A stretch of 64,000 bases of DNA, from the NCBI RefSeq assembly GCF_023073715.1, contig NZ_JADPKA010000018.1, positions 62,001 to 126,000 on the forward strand, in the 5' to 3' direction. The first letter of the stretch is position 1, and each line of letters opens with the position of its first letter. Made by a program: the position numbers and the translations under genes. Below the pieces are notes generated by a model. That model ran no database searches, was not told the DNA's origin, and saw nothing but the letters and a program-made list of their open reading frames with translations. Shown here one piece after another: positions 6,903 through 14,687 of this stretch. The stretch comes from Bradyrhizobium sp. 164 (lineage in GTDB: Bacteria; Pseudomonadota; Alphaproteobacteria; Rhizobiales; Xanthobacteraceae).

Positions 6903-8525
6903 TCACCCCTTCGCCATCGCGCGGTAATCCAGGCGGCGGTGGAACCAGTACTGGTAGCCGCTGATGTTCTTCTGCATCGCGACGTTGACGAAGGGCTGGT
7001 ACAGCGGGATGCGCGGAAGGTCGGAATAGGCGAGATCGACGAAGCCTTTTACGTCGGCCTCATAGGCTGCCTTGTCGCCGGTGGCTGCGGCCGTGCGCGC
7101 GCCGTCGATGAGCTTGTCCATCTCCGCCGACTTGTAGCTCATGGTGTTGAAGACGGAATTGTTGCCGTGATAGCACCAGTAGAAGAAGTATTCGGGGTAA
7201 TCGAGCCAGCCCGAGAACACGTTGGTGAAAAGCGGCATCTCCTTCTTGTTCAATTCGGTGCGCCAGTTGGCGCCGGGCGCCTTGTTGATGGTGGTCTTGA
7301 TGCCGAGCTGGGCGAGGCTCTCCTGCACCAGCACGCAGAGCGGCTCGTTGACGCCGGCGAAGTTGAGATCGAATGAGATCGTGGTCTCGAAACCGTTGGC
7401 GTAGCCGGCTTCGCTGAGCAGCGCCTTCGCCTTGTCCATGTCGGTGTTGAATTTGTGCGGCTGCGGCCAGGCGACTTCGGTCGGCTTGTCCTTGGGCGCG
7501 CCGAACATGGGATTGCCGAGCCCGAACAGCACCGCTTCCATGATCTTCTGGTACGGCAATGCAAAGGCGATGGCCTGCCGCACCTTGGGATTGTCGAACG
7601 GCGGCTTGGTGACGTTCATGCCGATATACTGGATGCCGTTGGAGAACGGCAGCGATACAACGTTGAGCTTGCCGTTCGCCTTCATCTCCTGAAAATCCCT
7701 GAACGGCAGCTCATAGGAGATGTCGGCATCGCCGCGCTCGAGCAGGGCCCGGCGGTTGCCGGCCTGCGGCACCATGCGCCAGATCACGCGCTTGATCTTG
7801 GGCAAGGGACCGCCGACCCAATCCTCGTTGCGCTCCACGATGACCTCGGTGCCGGCCGTCCACTTCGTCACCTTGTAGGCGCCGGAGCCCGCGGTCTGCT
7901 GCTTGGTGAATTCGAGGCCCCAACGGTCCTTCTCGCTGGCGTTCTTCTTCACCAACTCGGAATTGACGATGCAGGGCACGATGACCGCGAGATCGGGAAT
8001 CGTCAGCTTGTCCTTCTTCAGGAAATCGACGCGCACCGTATGGTCGTCGATGACGACGAACTGCTCCGGCTTGGTCAGCGAGCCCGCGCTCATCTGGAAG
8101 GTCGGGAAGCCGCCGACGCTGACGGCGCGGTCGAGCGACCATTTCACGTCCTTGGCGGTGACCGGCGCCCCGTCGTGGAATTTGGCGTTCTTCTTCAGCT
8201 TGAAGGTGACCGACATGTCGTCGATCTTGAAGTCCTCGGCGAGCTCGCCCTTGAACTTGTCGCGGTCGTAATAAGGCACGCCGCCGGGACCGCTCTTCAT
8301 CTCGTGGCTGATCAGGCGGTCGTAGCAATTCCAGGACACCTCATAGCCGGGCACGTTGGTGCCGACGCCGTGGATGTCGAGATTGTTGGGGCCGCCCTCG
8401 GAGACGATCAGCAGCGTCTCGGAGCGCGCATCGGCTTCGGCCGAGGAGATCATCGAGGGCATGGCCGGGAGCGCCGCGCCAGCGGCCAATCCGGAAACGG
8501 ACTTGAGGAAATCGCGGCGCTTCAT
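6903..8525 (-). CDS. ABC transporter substrate-binding protein, peptide/nickel type (SBP_bac_5)
   Basis: A 540-residue periplasmic binding protein with an apparent twin-arginine signal (MKRRDFLKSVSGLAAGAALP) and cleavage expected after about residue 32. The SBP_bac_5 signature is visible as DKFKGELAEDFKIDD, then VTFKLKKNAKFHDGAPVTAKDVKWSLDR in pieces, and later YIGMNVTKPPFDNPKVRQAI. ATG 8525 is preceded by GGAG; nineteen upstream codons are open but lack a signal peptide. It is the first gene of the presumed operon that continues through permeases, ATPase and AtzG/E/H-like genes. Ligands of this family range from peptides to opines, sugars and amides. The hydrolase context suggests an amide or urea-like compound, which is inference. 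Confidence 0.92.
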   Translation of the reverse strand: MKRRDFLKSVSGLAAGAALPAMPSMISSAEADARSETLLIVSEGGPNNLDIHGVGTNVPGYEVSWNCYDRLISHEMKSGPGGVPYYDRDKFKGELAEDFKIDDMSVTFKLKKNAKFHDGAPVTAKDVKWSLDRAVSVGGFPTFQMSAGSLTKPEQFVVIDDHTVRVDFLKKDKLTIPDLAVIVPCIVNSELVKKNASEKDRWGLEFTKQQTAGSGAYKVTKWTAGTEVIVERNEDWVGGPLPKIKRVIWRMVPQAGNRRALLERGDADISYELPFRDFQEMKANGKLNVVSLPFSNGIQYIGMNVTKPPFDNPKVRQAIAFALPYQKIMEAVLFGLGNPMFGAPKDKPTEVAWPQPHKFNTDMDKAKALLSEAGYANGFETTISFDLNFAGVNEPLCVLVQESLAQLGIKTTINKAPGANWRTELNKKEMPLFTNVFSGWLDYPEYFFYWCYHGNNSVFNTMSYKSAEMDKLIDGARTAAATGDKAAYEADVKGFVDLAYSDLPRIPLYQPFVNVAMQKNISGYQYWFHRRLDYRAMAKG

Positions 8526-8910
8526 GAAATCGCTCCAACACAAAGTTTTTGGTTGGAGCCGGATTCGCAAGGTTCGTGCCAAGGCTTAATGGAGGCTTAG
8601 CCTGATCCTAAGACATTGGTATTCCACGAAAATGAAGGCAGGAGGCCTTTCACAGCCGATGCGGCACGCTCCTCTTCTGCATACAAGGACAGGAAATTGC
8701 CTAAATATTAAGCCGGAGCGCAGAGGCCCATTCAGAGGCGATAGCAGAATCCCTTGAGCAGGTAGCGTGGCGACCTGCTGAAGCGATGAGGATTGGCCGT
8801 CATTCCAGGGCGATGCGCAGCATCGAGCCCGGAATCCATCCAGCCGCAGAATGCGCGGGACAATGATTCCGGGCTTGCCGCTCCGCAGCGCCCCGGACTG
8901 TGGGGCGGGA
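8526..8910. other. Intergenic region upstream of the transporter-hydrolase operon
   Basis: 385 bases without a convincing gene. The part next to the binding-protein gene (about 8530-8760) is the place to expect the operon promoter and any GntR operator, but I could not pick a convincing -35/-10 pair or palindrome. The other end holds the repeat at 8798-8898. Confidence 0.6.
8798..8898. repeat. Intergenic repeat (CATTCCGGGCGATGCGCAGC family)
   Basis: Reads CCGTCATTCCAGGGCGATGC, then CAGCATCGAGCCCGGAATCC, a spacer, and GATTCCGGGCTTGCCGCTCC in inverse. The core recurs at 24392-24471 and 47017-47117. It lies downstream of the APH-like gene. Confidence 0.8.
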
Positions 8911-9876
8911 TCACCCAGGCCAGATCAGCTCCTGCAATTCGACCAGATCATTCGCCCTCTCCTGCCAGCCTTCGACACAGATGTGGCTGTTGAGGTCGCT
9001 GGCCCGGTGCAGCAGCATCAGCGCCATCAGGCGCCGCTTGAGCGCGAAGTCGAGCTTTGCATAGCCAAAGCCGTCGAGCAGGCTGCGCACCCTGCCCGGC
9101 CGTCCCGCCGCCATGAAAGCGCTGGGCCCGAGCAAATCGTAATCGCGCCACCCCGTCAGGACGTCGCCGAAGTCAAACAGGCCGGCGAGCGACCATTGGC
9201 CGTCATCACAGGCGAGCAGAAAATTCTCCGGAATGTATTCGCCGATCAGGATCACCGGCGGCGCATCCATTGGAATGAGTTTTGCCGCATCGCGCAGGAG
9301 ATCGTCGAGGCCGGCGAGGAATTTCGGCGCGAGACCGAGGCGCGTGTGCCGCGCCTTACAGCCCTGCATCTGGGCGTGCATGAACGCGTCCCAGCGCGGC
9401 TCGATGGACGCGAGCTCCCCTAGCGGAACGCGCTGCACGGAGGCGATGATCTCTCCGATCTGGCGCAGCAGACGCTCCTTCTGCCGCTCCGGCAGTGAGG
9501 GCCAGACCTCCGAGCCCAGCGTGCCGGCAAGCCGCGTGATGACGAGATAGGGCCAGCCGTCGCGCATCCCGTCCGCGACGATCTCGGGGATCGGCAGGTG
9601 CAGACGGCCGGCGAGCTGCGTCAGCGAGGCGCGCTCCGAGGCGAACTGCGCTGCGAGCAGCGGCGGGAAGATCTTCAGGATCAGCGTGTCGCCGAGGCCG
9701 ACCACGAGATTGGTTCCGGTCGCAAATACCTGCGGCGAGCCGGCATCGAGGCCGTGGCTGCGGGCGATGTCGAGCGCGATCGGCAGCCATTGCGCGGACG
9801 CGGAGCGGAAGGCGCGGAAGCTTGCGGCATCGGTGAGGTGAGGCAGCTGTTGCGACGGACCTTTGGTCATCCGCAT
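8911..9876 (-). CDS. Aminoglycoside phosphotransferase (APH)-fold kinase-like protein
   Basis: A 321-residue protein with the APH/choline-kinase fold. The N-lobe contains VFATGTNLVVGLGDTLILKIFPP (K in LILKIF as the likely ATP-binding lysine), then LAGRLHLPIPEIV and LVITRLAGTL. In the C-lobe the catalytic loop reads LIGEYIPENFLL where most relatives have HGDxxxxN: the Asn is kept, but His is Ile and Asp is Glu. The metal-binding motif is present as GLFDFGDV. The start is uncertain: a second ATG lies two codons in and neither has a strong ribosome-binding site. Repeats flank the gene on both sides. Its role could be small-molecule phosphorylation; aminoglycoside resistance should not be assumed. 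Confidence 0.85.
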   Translation of the reverse strand: MRMTKGPSQQLPHLTDAASFRAFRSASAQWLPIALDIARSHGLDAGSPQVFATGTNLVVGLGDTLILKIFPPLLAAQFASERASLTQLAGRLHLPIPEIVADGMRDGWPYLVITRLAGTLGSEVWPSLPERQKERLLRQIGEIIASVQRVPLGELASIEPRWDAFMHAQMQGCKARHTRLGLAPKFLAGLDDLLRDAAKLIPMDAPPVILIGEYIPENFLLACDDGQWSLAGLFDFGDVLTGWRDYDLLGPSAFMAAGRPGRVRSLLDGFGYAKLDFALKRRLMALMLLHRASDLNSHICVEGWQERANDLVELQELIWPG

Positions 9877-9925
9877 TCACTCAGCAAGAGAAGCTTGATT
9901 GACTCAGTGCAAACCGAGCAGGCGG

Positions 9926-10055
9926 TGCACCTCTCCCGCTTGCGGGAGAGGTCGACGCGAAGCGTCGGGTGAGGGTTTTCTCCTCTAGGGGATTGTCCCG
10001 TTGCGGAGTCAACCCTCTCCCCTGCCCTCCCCCGCAGGCGGGGGAGGGAGCGCAC
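9926..10055. repeat. Double-hairpin intergenic repeat (CTCTCCCGC and CTCCCCC halves)
   Basis: Opens with CACCTCTCCCGCTTGCGGGAG and closes with CCCCGCAGGCGGGGGAGGGA, with GACGCGAAGCGTCGGGTGAGG inside. It combines half-elements seen at 5491-5616 and 4373-4495. It lies between the APH-like and UgpB-like genes. Confidence 0.85.
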
Positions 10056-10080
10056 CTTCTTTGCGACGGCACCGAGGTGC

Positions 10081-11406
10081 CTACCGCTCCGGGCTGGCAC
10101 GCTCGAACTGGCGCAAGAGCTTGTTACCGCGCTCGACTGCCGAATCCAGCGCGGCTTGCGCGCTCTTGTGGCCGGAGAAAGCCTGCTCCAGCTCGTCCTC
10201 GATCACGCCGCGGATCAGAATGAAGGAGCCAAGCCGGACGCCCTTGGAGTTCTCCGTCGGCGGATGCAGCGTGATCTGCTCGAACGAGATCGCCGAGCCG
10301 GGATTGCGCTCGTAGAATCCCTGCGCCCGCGTCAGCTCGAAGGCGGCGCGGGTGATCGGCAGATAGCCGGTGTTCTGATGCCAGGCGGCCTGCACGCCGG
10401 GCTGCGACAGATAGGCGAAGAACCGCGCCACGCCCTTGTATTCCTCGCGCGGCCGGTCGCGCAGCACCCAGAGCGTGGCACCGCCGATGATCGAATTCTG
10501 CGGCGCGCCGTTCACGTCGGGCCAGTACGGCATCATGCCGTAGCCGATCTCGAACTTCGAATTCGCCTTGATGTCGGCCCGCGTTGCCGAGGAGCCGATG
10601 AAGATGCCGCATTCGCCGTTCTGGAAACGCGGCTCGGCCGCTTGTCCGCGGCCGCTGTAGTCGAACAGCTTGGTCTTCCGCCACTCGCTGAGCACTGCGA
10701 TGTGATGCACGAGAGACGGATTGTTGATGGTCAATTCCGCATCCAGCCCGGCAAAGCCGTTCGCCCGCGTCGCCAGCGGCAGATTGTGAAAGGCGGAGAA
10801 ATTCTCGACATGGATCCAGGACGGCCAGGACGTGGTGAAGCCGCAAGGAGCACCGCGCTCGCGCAGGCGCTTTGCAGCTAGTCCCAATTCCGGCCAGGTC
10901 TTCGGCGGCGTTTCCGGATCGAGGCCCGCATCCCGGAACATGGTCTTGTTGTAGTAGAGGATCGGCGTCGAAGAATTGAACGGGAATGACAACAGATTGC
11001 CGGCTGCATCGGTGTAATAGCCGGAGACGGCGGGGAGGTAATCGCTCAGCGAGAACGGCTCGCCCTGGTCCCGCATCAGGCTGAACACCGGATAGATCGC
11101 GCCCTTCGCTGCGGTCATGGTGGCGGTGGCGACCTCATTGACCTGGACGATCGCGGGCTGGCTGCGCGAGCGGAAGGCGAAGATCGCCGCCGTCACCGTT
11201 TCGGTGTAATTGCCCTTGTACGCAGGCACGATCCGGTAATCGGATTGCGAAGCGTTGAAGTCAGCGGCAAGCTTGTCGAGCTGCCGGCCGAGCTCGCCGG
11301 ACATCGCGTGCCACAGCGCGATGTCCGTGGCGGCACGCACCGGAGTGGCCCAGGCGACAGCCGCAAAGACGGCGGCGACCTGCAAAAAGCGCAATGCTGA
11401 AATCAC
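10081..11406 (-). CDS. UgpB-like ABC transporter substrate-binding protein (orphan)
   Basis: A 441-residue extracytoplasmic binding protein of the SBP_bac_1 family resembling UgpB, the glycerol-3-phosphate binding protein. It shows a signal peptide (FLQVAAVFAAVAWATPVRAA), the mature start TDIALWHAMSGELG, then DYRIVPAYKGNYTETVTAAI, LSFPFNSSTPILYYNKTMF and the C-terminal ITLHPPTENSKGVRLGSFI. I choose GTG 11406, preceded by GGGAAGAG; it gives the normal UgpB length and puts the signal peptide at the N-terminus. The frame is open for 92 more codons, but these would overlap the divergent DctP-like gene. No permease or ATPase adjoins it, so it either borrows another transporter or serves sensing. 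Confidence 0.88.
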   Translation of the reverse strand: MISALRFLQVAAVFAAVAWATPVRAATDIALWHAMSGELGRQLDKLAADFNASQSDYRIVPAYKGNYTETVTAAIFAFRSRSQPAIVQVNEVATATMTAAKGAIYPVFSLMRDQGEPFSLSDYLPAVSGYYTDAAGNLLSFPFNSSTPILYYNKTMFRDAGLDPETPPKTWPELGLAAKRLRERGAPCGFTTSWPSWIHVENFSAFHNLPLATRANGFAGLDAELTINNPSLVHHIAVLSEWRKTKLFDYSGRGQAAEPRFQNGECGIFIGSSATRADIKANSKFEIGYGMMPYWPDVNGAPQNSIIGGATLWVLRDRPREEYKGVARFFAYLSQPGVQAAWHQNTGYLPITRAAFELTRAQGFYERNPGSAISFEQITLHPPTENSKGVRLGSFILIRGVIEDELEQAFSGHKSAQAALDSAVERGNKLLRQFERASPER

Positions 11407-11606
11407 GATGGCTCTTCCCGGCGCGCGCGACAAAAGGCGGCTGCCCTGCTTAAGGCGCGGCATTGGCAGTTTCAACCGGGAATGCGCGGCGGCCGCGCCG
11501 CACAATCGGCCCACCGCCCGGAGCGGGATGGCCTTCCCTTTACCATCTGCTAGATTGCGTTGAACCTTTTCCTTCCGCCACAGACTGCACCACTGAGGGG
11601 TTGAGT
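11407..11606. promoter_or_regulatory. Divergent intergenic region between UgpB-like and DctP-like genes
   Basis: 200 bases that must hold promoters for two divergent genes encoding binding proteins. It includes a very GC-rich imperfect palindrome around 11485-11505 (GCGCGGCGGCCGCGCCGC) and an AT-richer stretch near 11540-11575 towards the DctP-like gene. No exact promoter or operator could be assigned. Confidence 0.4.
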
Positions 11607-12602
11607 GTGCCAGTGCTGAGCCGTGCCGAACTCTCGCGGACCGGGGTGATCTTCGTCGCGCTTCTGCTTGCCGTCTGTGCAACGGACGCCGTTGCGCGCG
11701 AATTTCGCGCCGCCGATACCCAGACCGAGGATTACCCGACCGTCCAGGCGCTGCGCTACATGGGGACGCTGATCGCCGAGCGCACCGGCGGCCGGCACGA
11801 GATCAAGGTGTTCCACTCCCGCCAGCTCGGTGAGGAAAAGGAGACCATCGAGCAGACCCGCGCTGGCGCGATCGACCTCAACCGGACCAACGTGGCGCTG
11901 ATCGGCAATTTCGTTCCGGCGATGAATGTGCTGGCCATGCCGTTCCTGTTTCGGTCCATCGAGCACATGCAGAAGGTGCTGGACGGGCCGATCGGCAGCG
12001 AGATCCTCGGCAGCTTCGAGCCCTATGGGTTCGTCGGGCTCGCCTTCTACGATTCCGGCGCGCGGTCGATCTACAACGCTCTCCGCCCGGTCCGAAGCGT
12101 CGCCGATCTCAAGGGAATGCGGATCCGGGTACAGCAGTCGGAGTTGATGAGCCAGATGATGCGCGCGCTCGGCGCCGAAGCGGTCGAGCTGCCTTACGGG
12201 CAGGTGCTCACCGGGCTTGCCAACCACCTGATCGACGGCGCCGAAAACAACTGGCCATCCTTCGTGACGACAGACCATTACAAACACGCCGGCCATTACA
12301 CGCTCACCGAGCACACGATGAGCCCGGAAGTGCTGGTGATCTCGCTGAAGGCCTGGAAGAGCCTCTCGGCGGAGGAGCAGGTGATCTTCAGGGAGGCCGC
12401 GCAGCGCTCTGGCCGCTTCATGCGCGAGAAATGGCGCGATCTCGAGGAGCAGTCGCAGCGCAAGGCCCAGGACGCGGGCGTCACGGTCATCAAGGACGTC
12501 GACCGCAAGCCGTTCGAGGAGGCGATGGCCCCAATCTATGCCAAGGCTGGGCGTGATCCGGCCGCGGCCGCGCTGATCGAACGCATTCGCAAGGTGGAGT
12601 AG
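11607..12602 (+). CDS. DctP-type TRAP solute-binding protein (orphan)
   Basis: A 331-residue DctP-family protein. A signal peptide (LSRTGVIFVALLLAVCATDAVA) is followed by a mature region with IKVFHSRQLGEEKETIEQTRAGAIDLNR in pieces, MNVLAMPFLFRSIEHMQKVLDGPIG and the ligand-anchoring arginine motif LKGMRIRVQQSELM, then EAVELPYGQVLTGLANHLIDGAENN. GTG 11607 is chosen because GAGGGG lies at good spacing; the open frame further upstream is not protein-like. DctP proteins normally deliver C4-dicarboxylates or similar acids to DctQ and DctM permeases, but none is encoded here. The gene is followed after only 6 bases by a histidine kinase, so I infer a periplasmic sensor role. Confidence 0.9.
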   Translation: MPVLSRAELSRTGVIFVALLLAVCATDAVAREFRAADTQTEDYPTVQALRYMGTLIAERTGGRHEIKVFHSRQLGEEKETIEQTRAGAIDLNRTNVALIGNFVPAMNVLAMPFLFRSIEHMQKVLDGPIGSEILGSFEPYGFVGLAFYDSGARSIYNALRPVRSVADLKGMRIRVQQSELMSQMMRALGAEAVELPYGQVLTGLANHLIDGAENNWPSFVTTDHYKHAGHYTLTEHTMSPEVLVISLKAWKSLSAEEQVIFREAAQRSGRFMREKWRDLEEQSQRKAQDAGVTVIKDVDRKPFEEAMAPIYAKAGRDPAAAALIERIRKVE

Positions 12603-12608
12603 AGCTTC

Positions 12609-14687
12609 TTGGCTGGGCTCGGACACAGCGAGACCGCAGAGAGGCCGCCCGGCCCGCTCGGACGGGTGCGCGCGCGCATCGTCGCCGCGCTCCGGGCGGT
12701 GCCGATCCGCTGGCGCATCCTGTCAATCGCGGCGCTGAACTCCGCCGTGGTGGTGGTGCTGGTCGCGATGATCTGGAACGGCGTGCAAGTGCTGGGCTCG
12801 GCCTGGGACGACGTGCGCCAGGTGCGCGAGTCCGACCGGATCCTGGCGCTGCTCGAAAGCGAGACCGGGCGGCTGCAAAACCTGATCCACCGCTACATCA
12901 ACCAGCCGAGCCCGGACCTGTTCGCCGAGATCCTGCTGCTGCGCGAGGCGGTGCTGGGCACGCTGACGGGCCGCGCCACCAAGGACCCGATGCTGTCAGG
13001 CTCGGTCGAGGAGCTCGAGCGCACCACCGACCGCTTCCTCAACGGCTTTGGCGAGCTGCGCAGCGTGCAAGCCACCATCGCCAAGACCTATGAGGAGCAG
13101 GTGCAGGGTCCGGCCAGGGACATGGCCGGGCTCTATTCCATCATCGAAGGCGCCACCGGCCATCGCGACGCGCTGATCTGGCCCTCGCTCGGAAAATCCC
13201 GCGAGGCTTTCACCGCGATGCTGGTCGCGGCCAATTCGTACTATCTGTCGCTGTCGTCAGGCGCGGCCGACGACGCGCGGCGCAACACCGAGACGATCGA
13301 GAAGACCATCCCGGTCATGATCGACCTCGCCGACAACGACCTCCAGCGCATGGCCTTGCGGCGGCTCGCGGACCGCACCGCGTCCTTGCGCGAGGGCTTT
13401 GCAAAACTGTCCGAGCAGCTGGCGAGCCGCACCGAGCTGTTGCGCAACACCATCGACGCCAGCCAAGCCGAGGCGATCGGCGCCATCGACGACCTCTCGA
13501 CCAAGATGCGCCACCGCGAGCAGAAGGCGCAGGAGACTTTCGACCGCACGCTGGCCGACATCTCTCGCCGCGTACTCTCCGTTGCGGTGATCTTCCTCGG
13601 CATCATCCTCGCCGCCGGCGTCTTGATCGCGCTGTCGATCCGCCTGCCGCTCCAGCAGCTCATGACGGCGATGCGCGCGATCACGCTCGGCGACCTCGGC
13701 CGCGAGGTGCAGGGCACCAAGGCACGCGACGAGGTCGGCGCGATGGCGCGCGCCGTGGAAGTGTTCCGCGAGAACGCCATCGCCAAGCGCCAGACCGAGG
13801 ACGAGCTGCGCGCGTCGAAGGAAAAAGCCGAGAGTGCGCTGCTCGAGCTCAACACCGCACAGCAGAATCTGATCGACGCCGAGCGCCTCGCCGCGCTCGG
13901 CGGCTTGGTTGCCGGCGTCGCCCACGAGGTCAACAATCCGATCGGCATCAGCCTGACGGTCGCTTCGAGCTTTGCCCGGCGAAGCGAGATCTTCGAGGCG
14001 CAGCTCAAGGGCGATGGGGGCCTGCGCCGCTCGCAGCTGGAAGAATTCGTGCAGTCCTCGCGCGAGGCCTCGCAGCAGCTGGTTGCCAACCTCCAGCGCG
14101 CCGGCGAGCTGATCCAGTCGTTCAAGCAGGTCGCGGTCGACCGCTCCCATGCCGAGCGTCGGCAGTTCTCGCTCAGCGAGGCCACCGAGCAGATCATCGC
14201 CAGCTTGCGCCCGGTGCTGAAGCGCTCGCCGATCACGCTTCAGGTCGACGTGCCCGAAGGGCTCCTGCTCGACGGCTATCCCGGCTCCTACGGCCAGATT
14301 CTGACCAACCTGTTCCTCAATGCCGCCAACCACGCCTTCGCCGACGGACGTGCCGGCACCATCATCATCTCGGCGCGGCCGCGCGGGACCGACGACATCG
14401 AGATCAGCTTCACCGATGACGGCGCCGGCATGACCCCCGACGTGCAGCGCCAGGCCTTTGACCCTTTCTTTACCACCCGGCGCAATGAAGGCGGCACGGG
14501 ACTTGGCCTCCATATCGTCTATAACCTCGTCACCCAGCAGCTCGGCGGCCGCATGATGCTGGAATCCAAGCTGGGACAAGGCACTACATTTCGCATTATC
14601 ATGCCGCGCATTGCCAAGGGCGGCGCGCAAAGCACAGAAAGTGACGGGACTTCTCAATGGCCGAACAGGACGATGTCCTCCACCTGA
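12609..14687 (+). CDS. Membrane sensor histidine kinase (HAMP, HisKA, HATPase)
   Basis: A 692-residue kinase. Membrane segments lie at about residues 38-61 (ILSIAALNSAVVVVLVAMIW) and 322-346 (VAVIFLGIILAAGVLIALSI), bracketing a long helical periplasmic domain. A HAMP linker, a coiled coil and the phosphoacceptor motif GVAHEVNNPIG (H439) follow, with an ATP-binding domain at about 560-680 showing NLFLNAANHAF, DDGAGM and GGTGLGLHI. I keep the TTG start at 12609 because the DctP stop is only 6 bases upstream and GGAG precedes it; there is no in-frame ATG before residue 54. The order resembles DctB/DctS-type kinases. Its C-terminus overlaps the next gene by 31 bases. Confidence 0.92.
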   Translation: MAGLGHSETAERPPGPLGRVRARIVAALRAVPIRWRILSIAALNSAVVVVLVAMIWNGVQVLGSAWDDVRQVRESDRILALLESETGRLQNLIHRYINQPSPDLFAEILLLREAVLGTLTGRATKDPMLSGSVEELERTTDRFLNGFGELRSVQATIAKTYEEQVQGPARDMAGLYSIIEGATGHRDALIWPSLGKSREAFTAMLVAANSYYLSLSSGAADDARRNTETIEKTIPVMIDLADNDLQRMALRRLADRTASLREGFAKLSEQLASRTELLRNTIDASQAEAIGAIDDLSTKMRHREQKAQETFDRTLADISRRVLSVAVIFLGIILAAGVLIALSIRLPLQQLMTAMRAITLGDLGREVQGTKARDEVGAMARAVEVFRENAIAKRQTEDELRASKEKAESALLELNTAQQNLIDAERLAALGGLVAGVAHEVNNPIGISLTVASSFARRSEIFEAQLKGDGGLRRSQLEEFVQSSREASQQLVANLQRAGELIQSFKQVAVDRSHAERRQFSLSEATEQIIASLRPVLKRSPITLQVDVPEGLLLDGYPGSYGQILTNLFLNAANHAFADGRAGTIIISARPRGTDDIEISFTDDGAGMTPDVQRQAFDPFFTTRRNEGGTGLGLHIVYNLVTQQLGGRMMLESKLGQGTTFRIIMPRIAKGGAQSTESDGTSQWPNRTMSST

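Noticed and set aside
4373..10055. Repeated hairpin elements considered as a CRISPR array
   Set aside because: Copies are kilobases apart, unequal, palindromic and separated by genes; no regular spacers and no cas genes.
10081..11682. UgpB-like protein beginning at 11682 with a 92-residue N-terminal extension
   Set aside because: The extension overlaps the divergent gene start, has no family similarity and would bury the signal peptide; GTG 11406 with GGGAAGAG gives the expected length.
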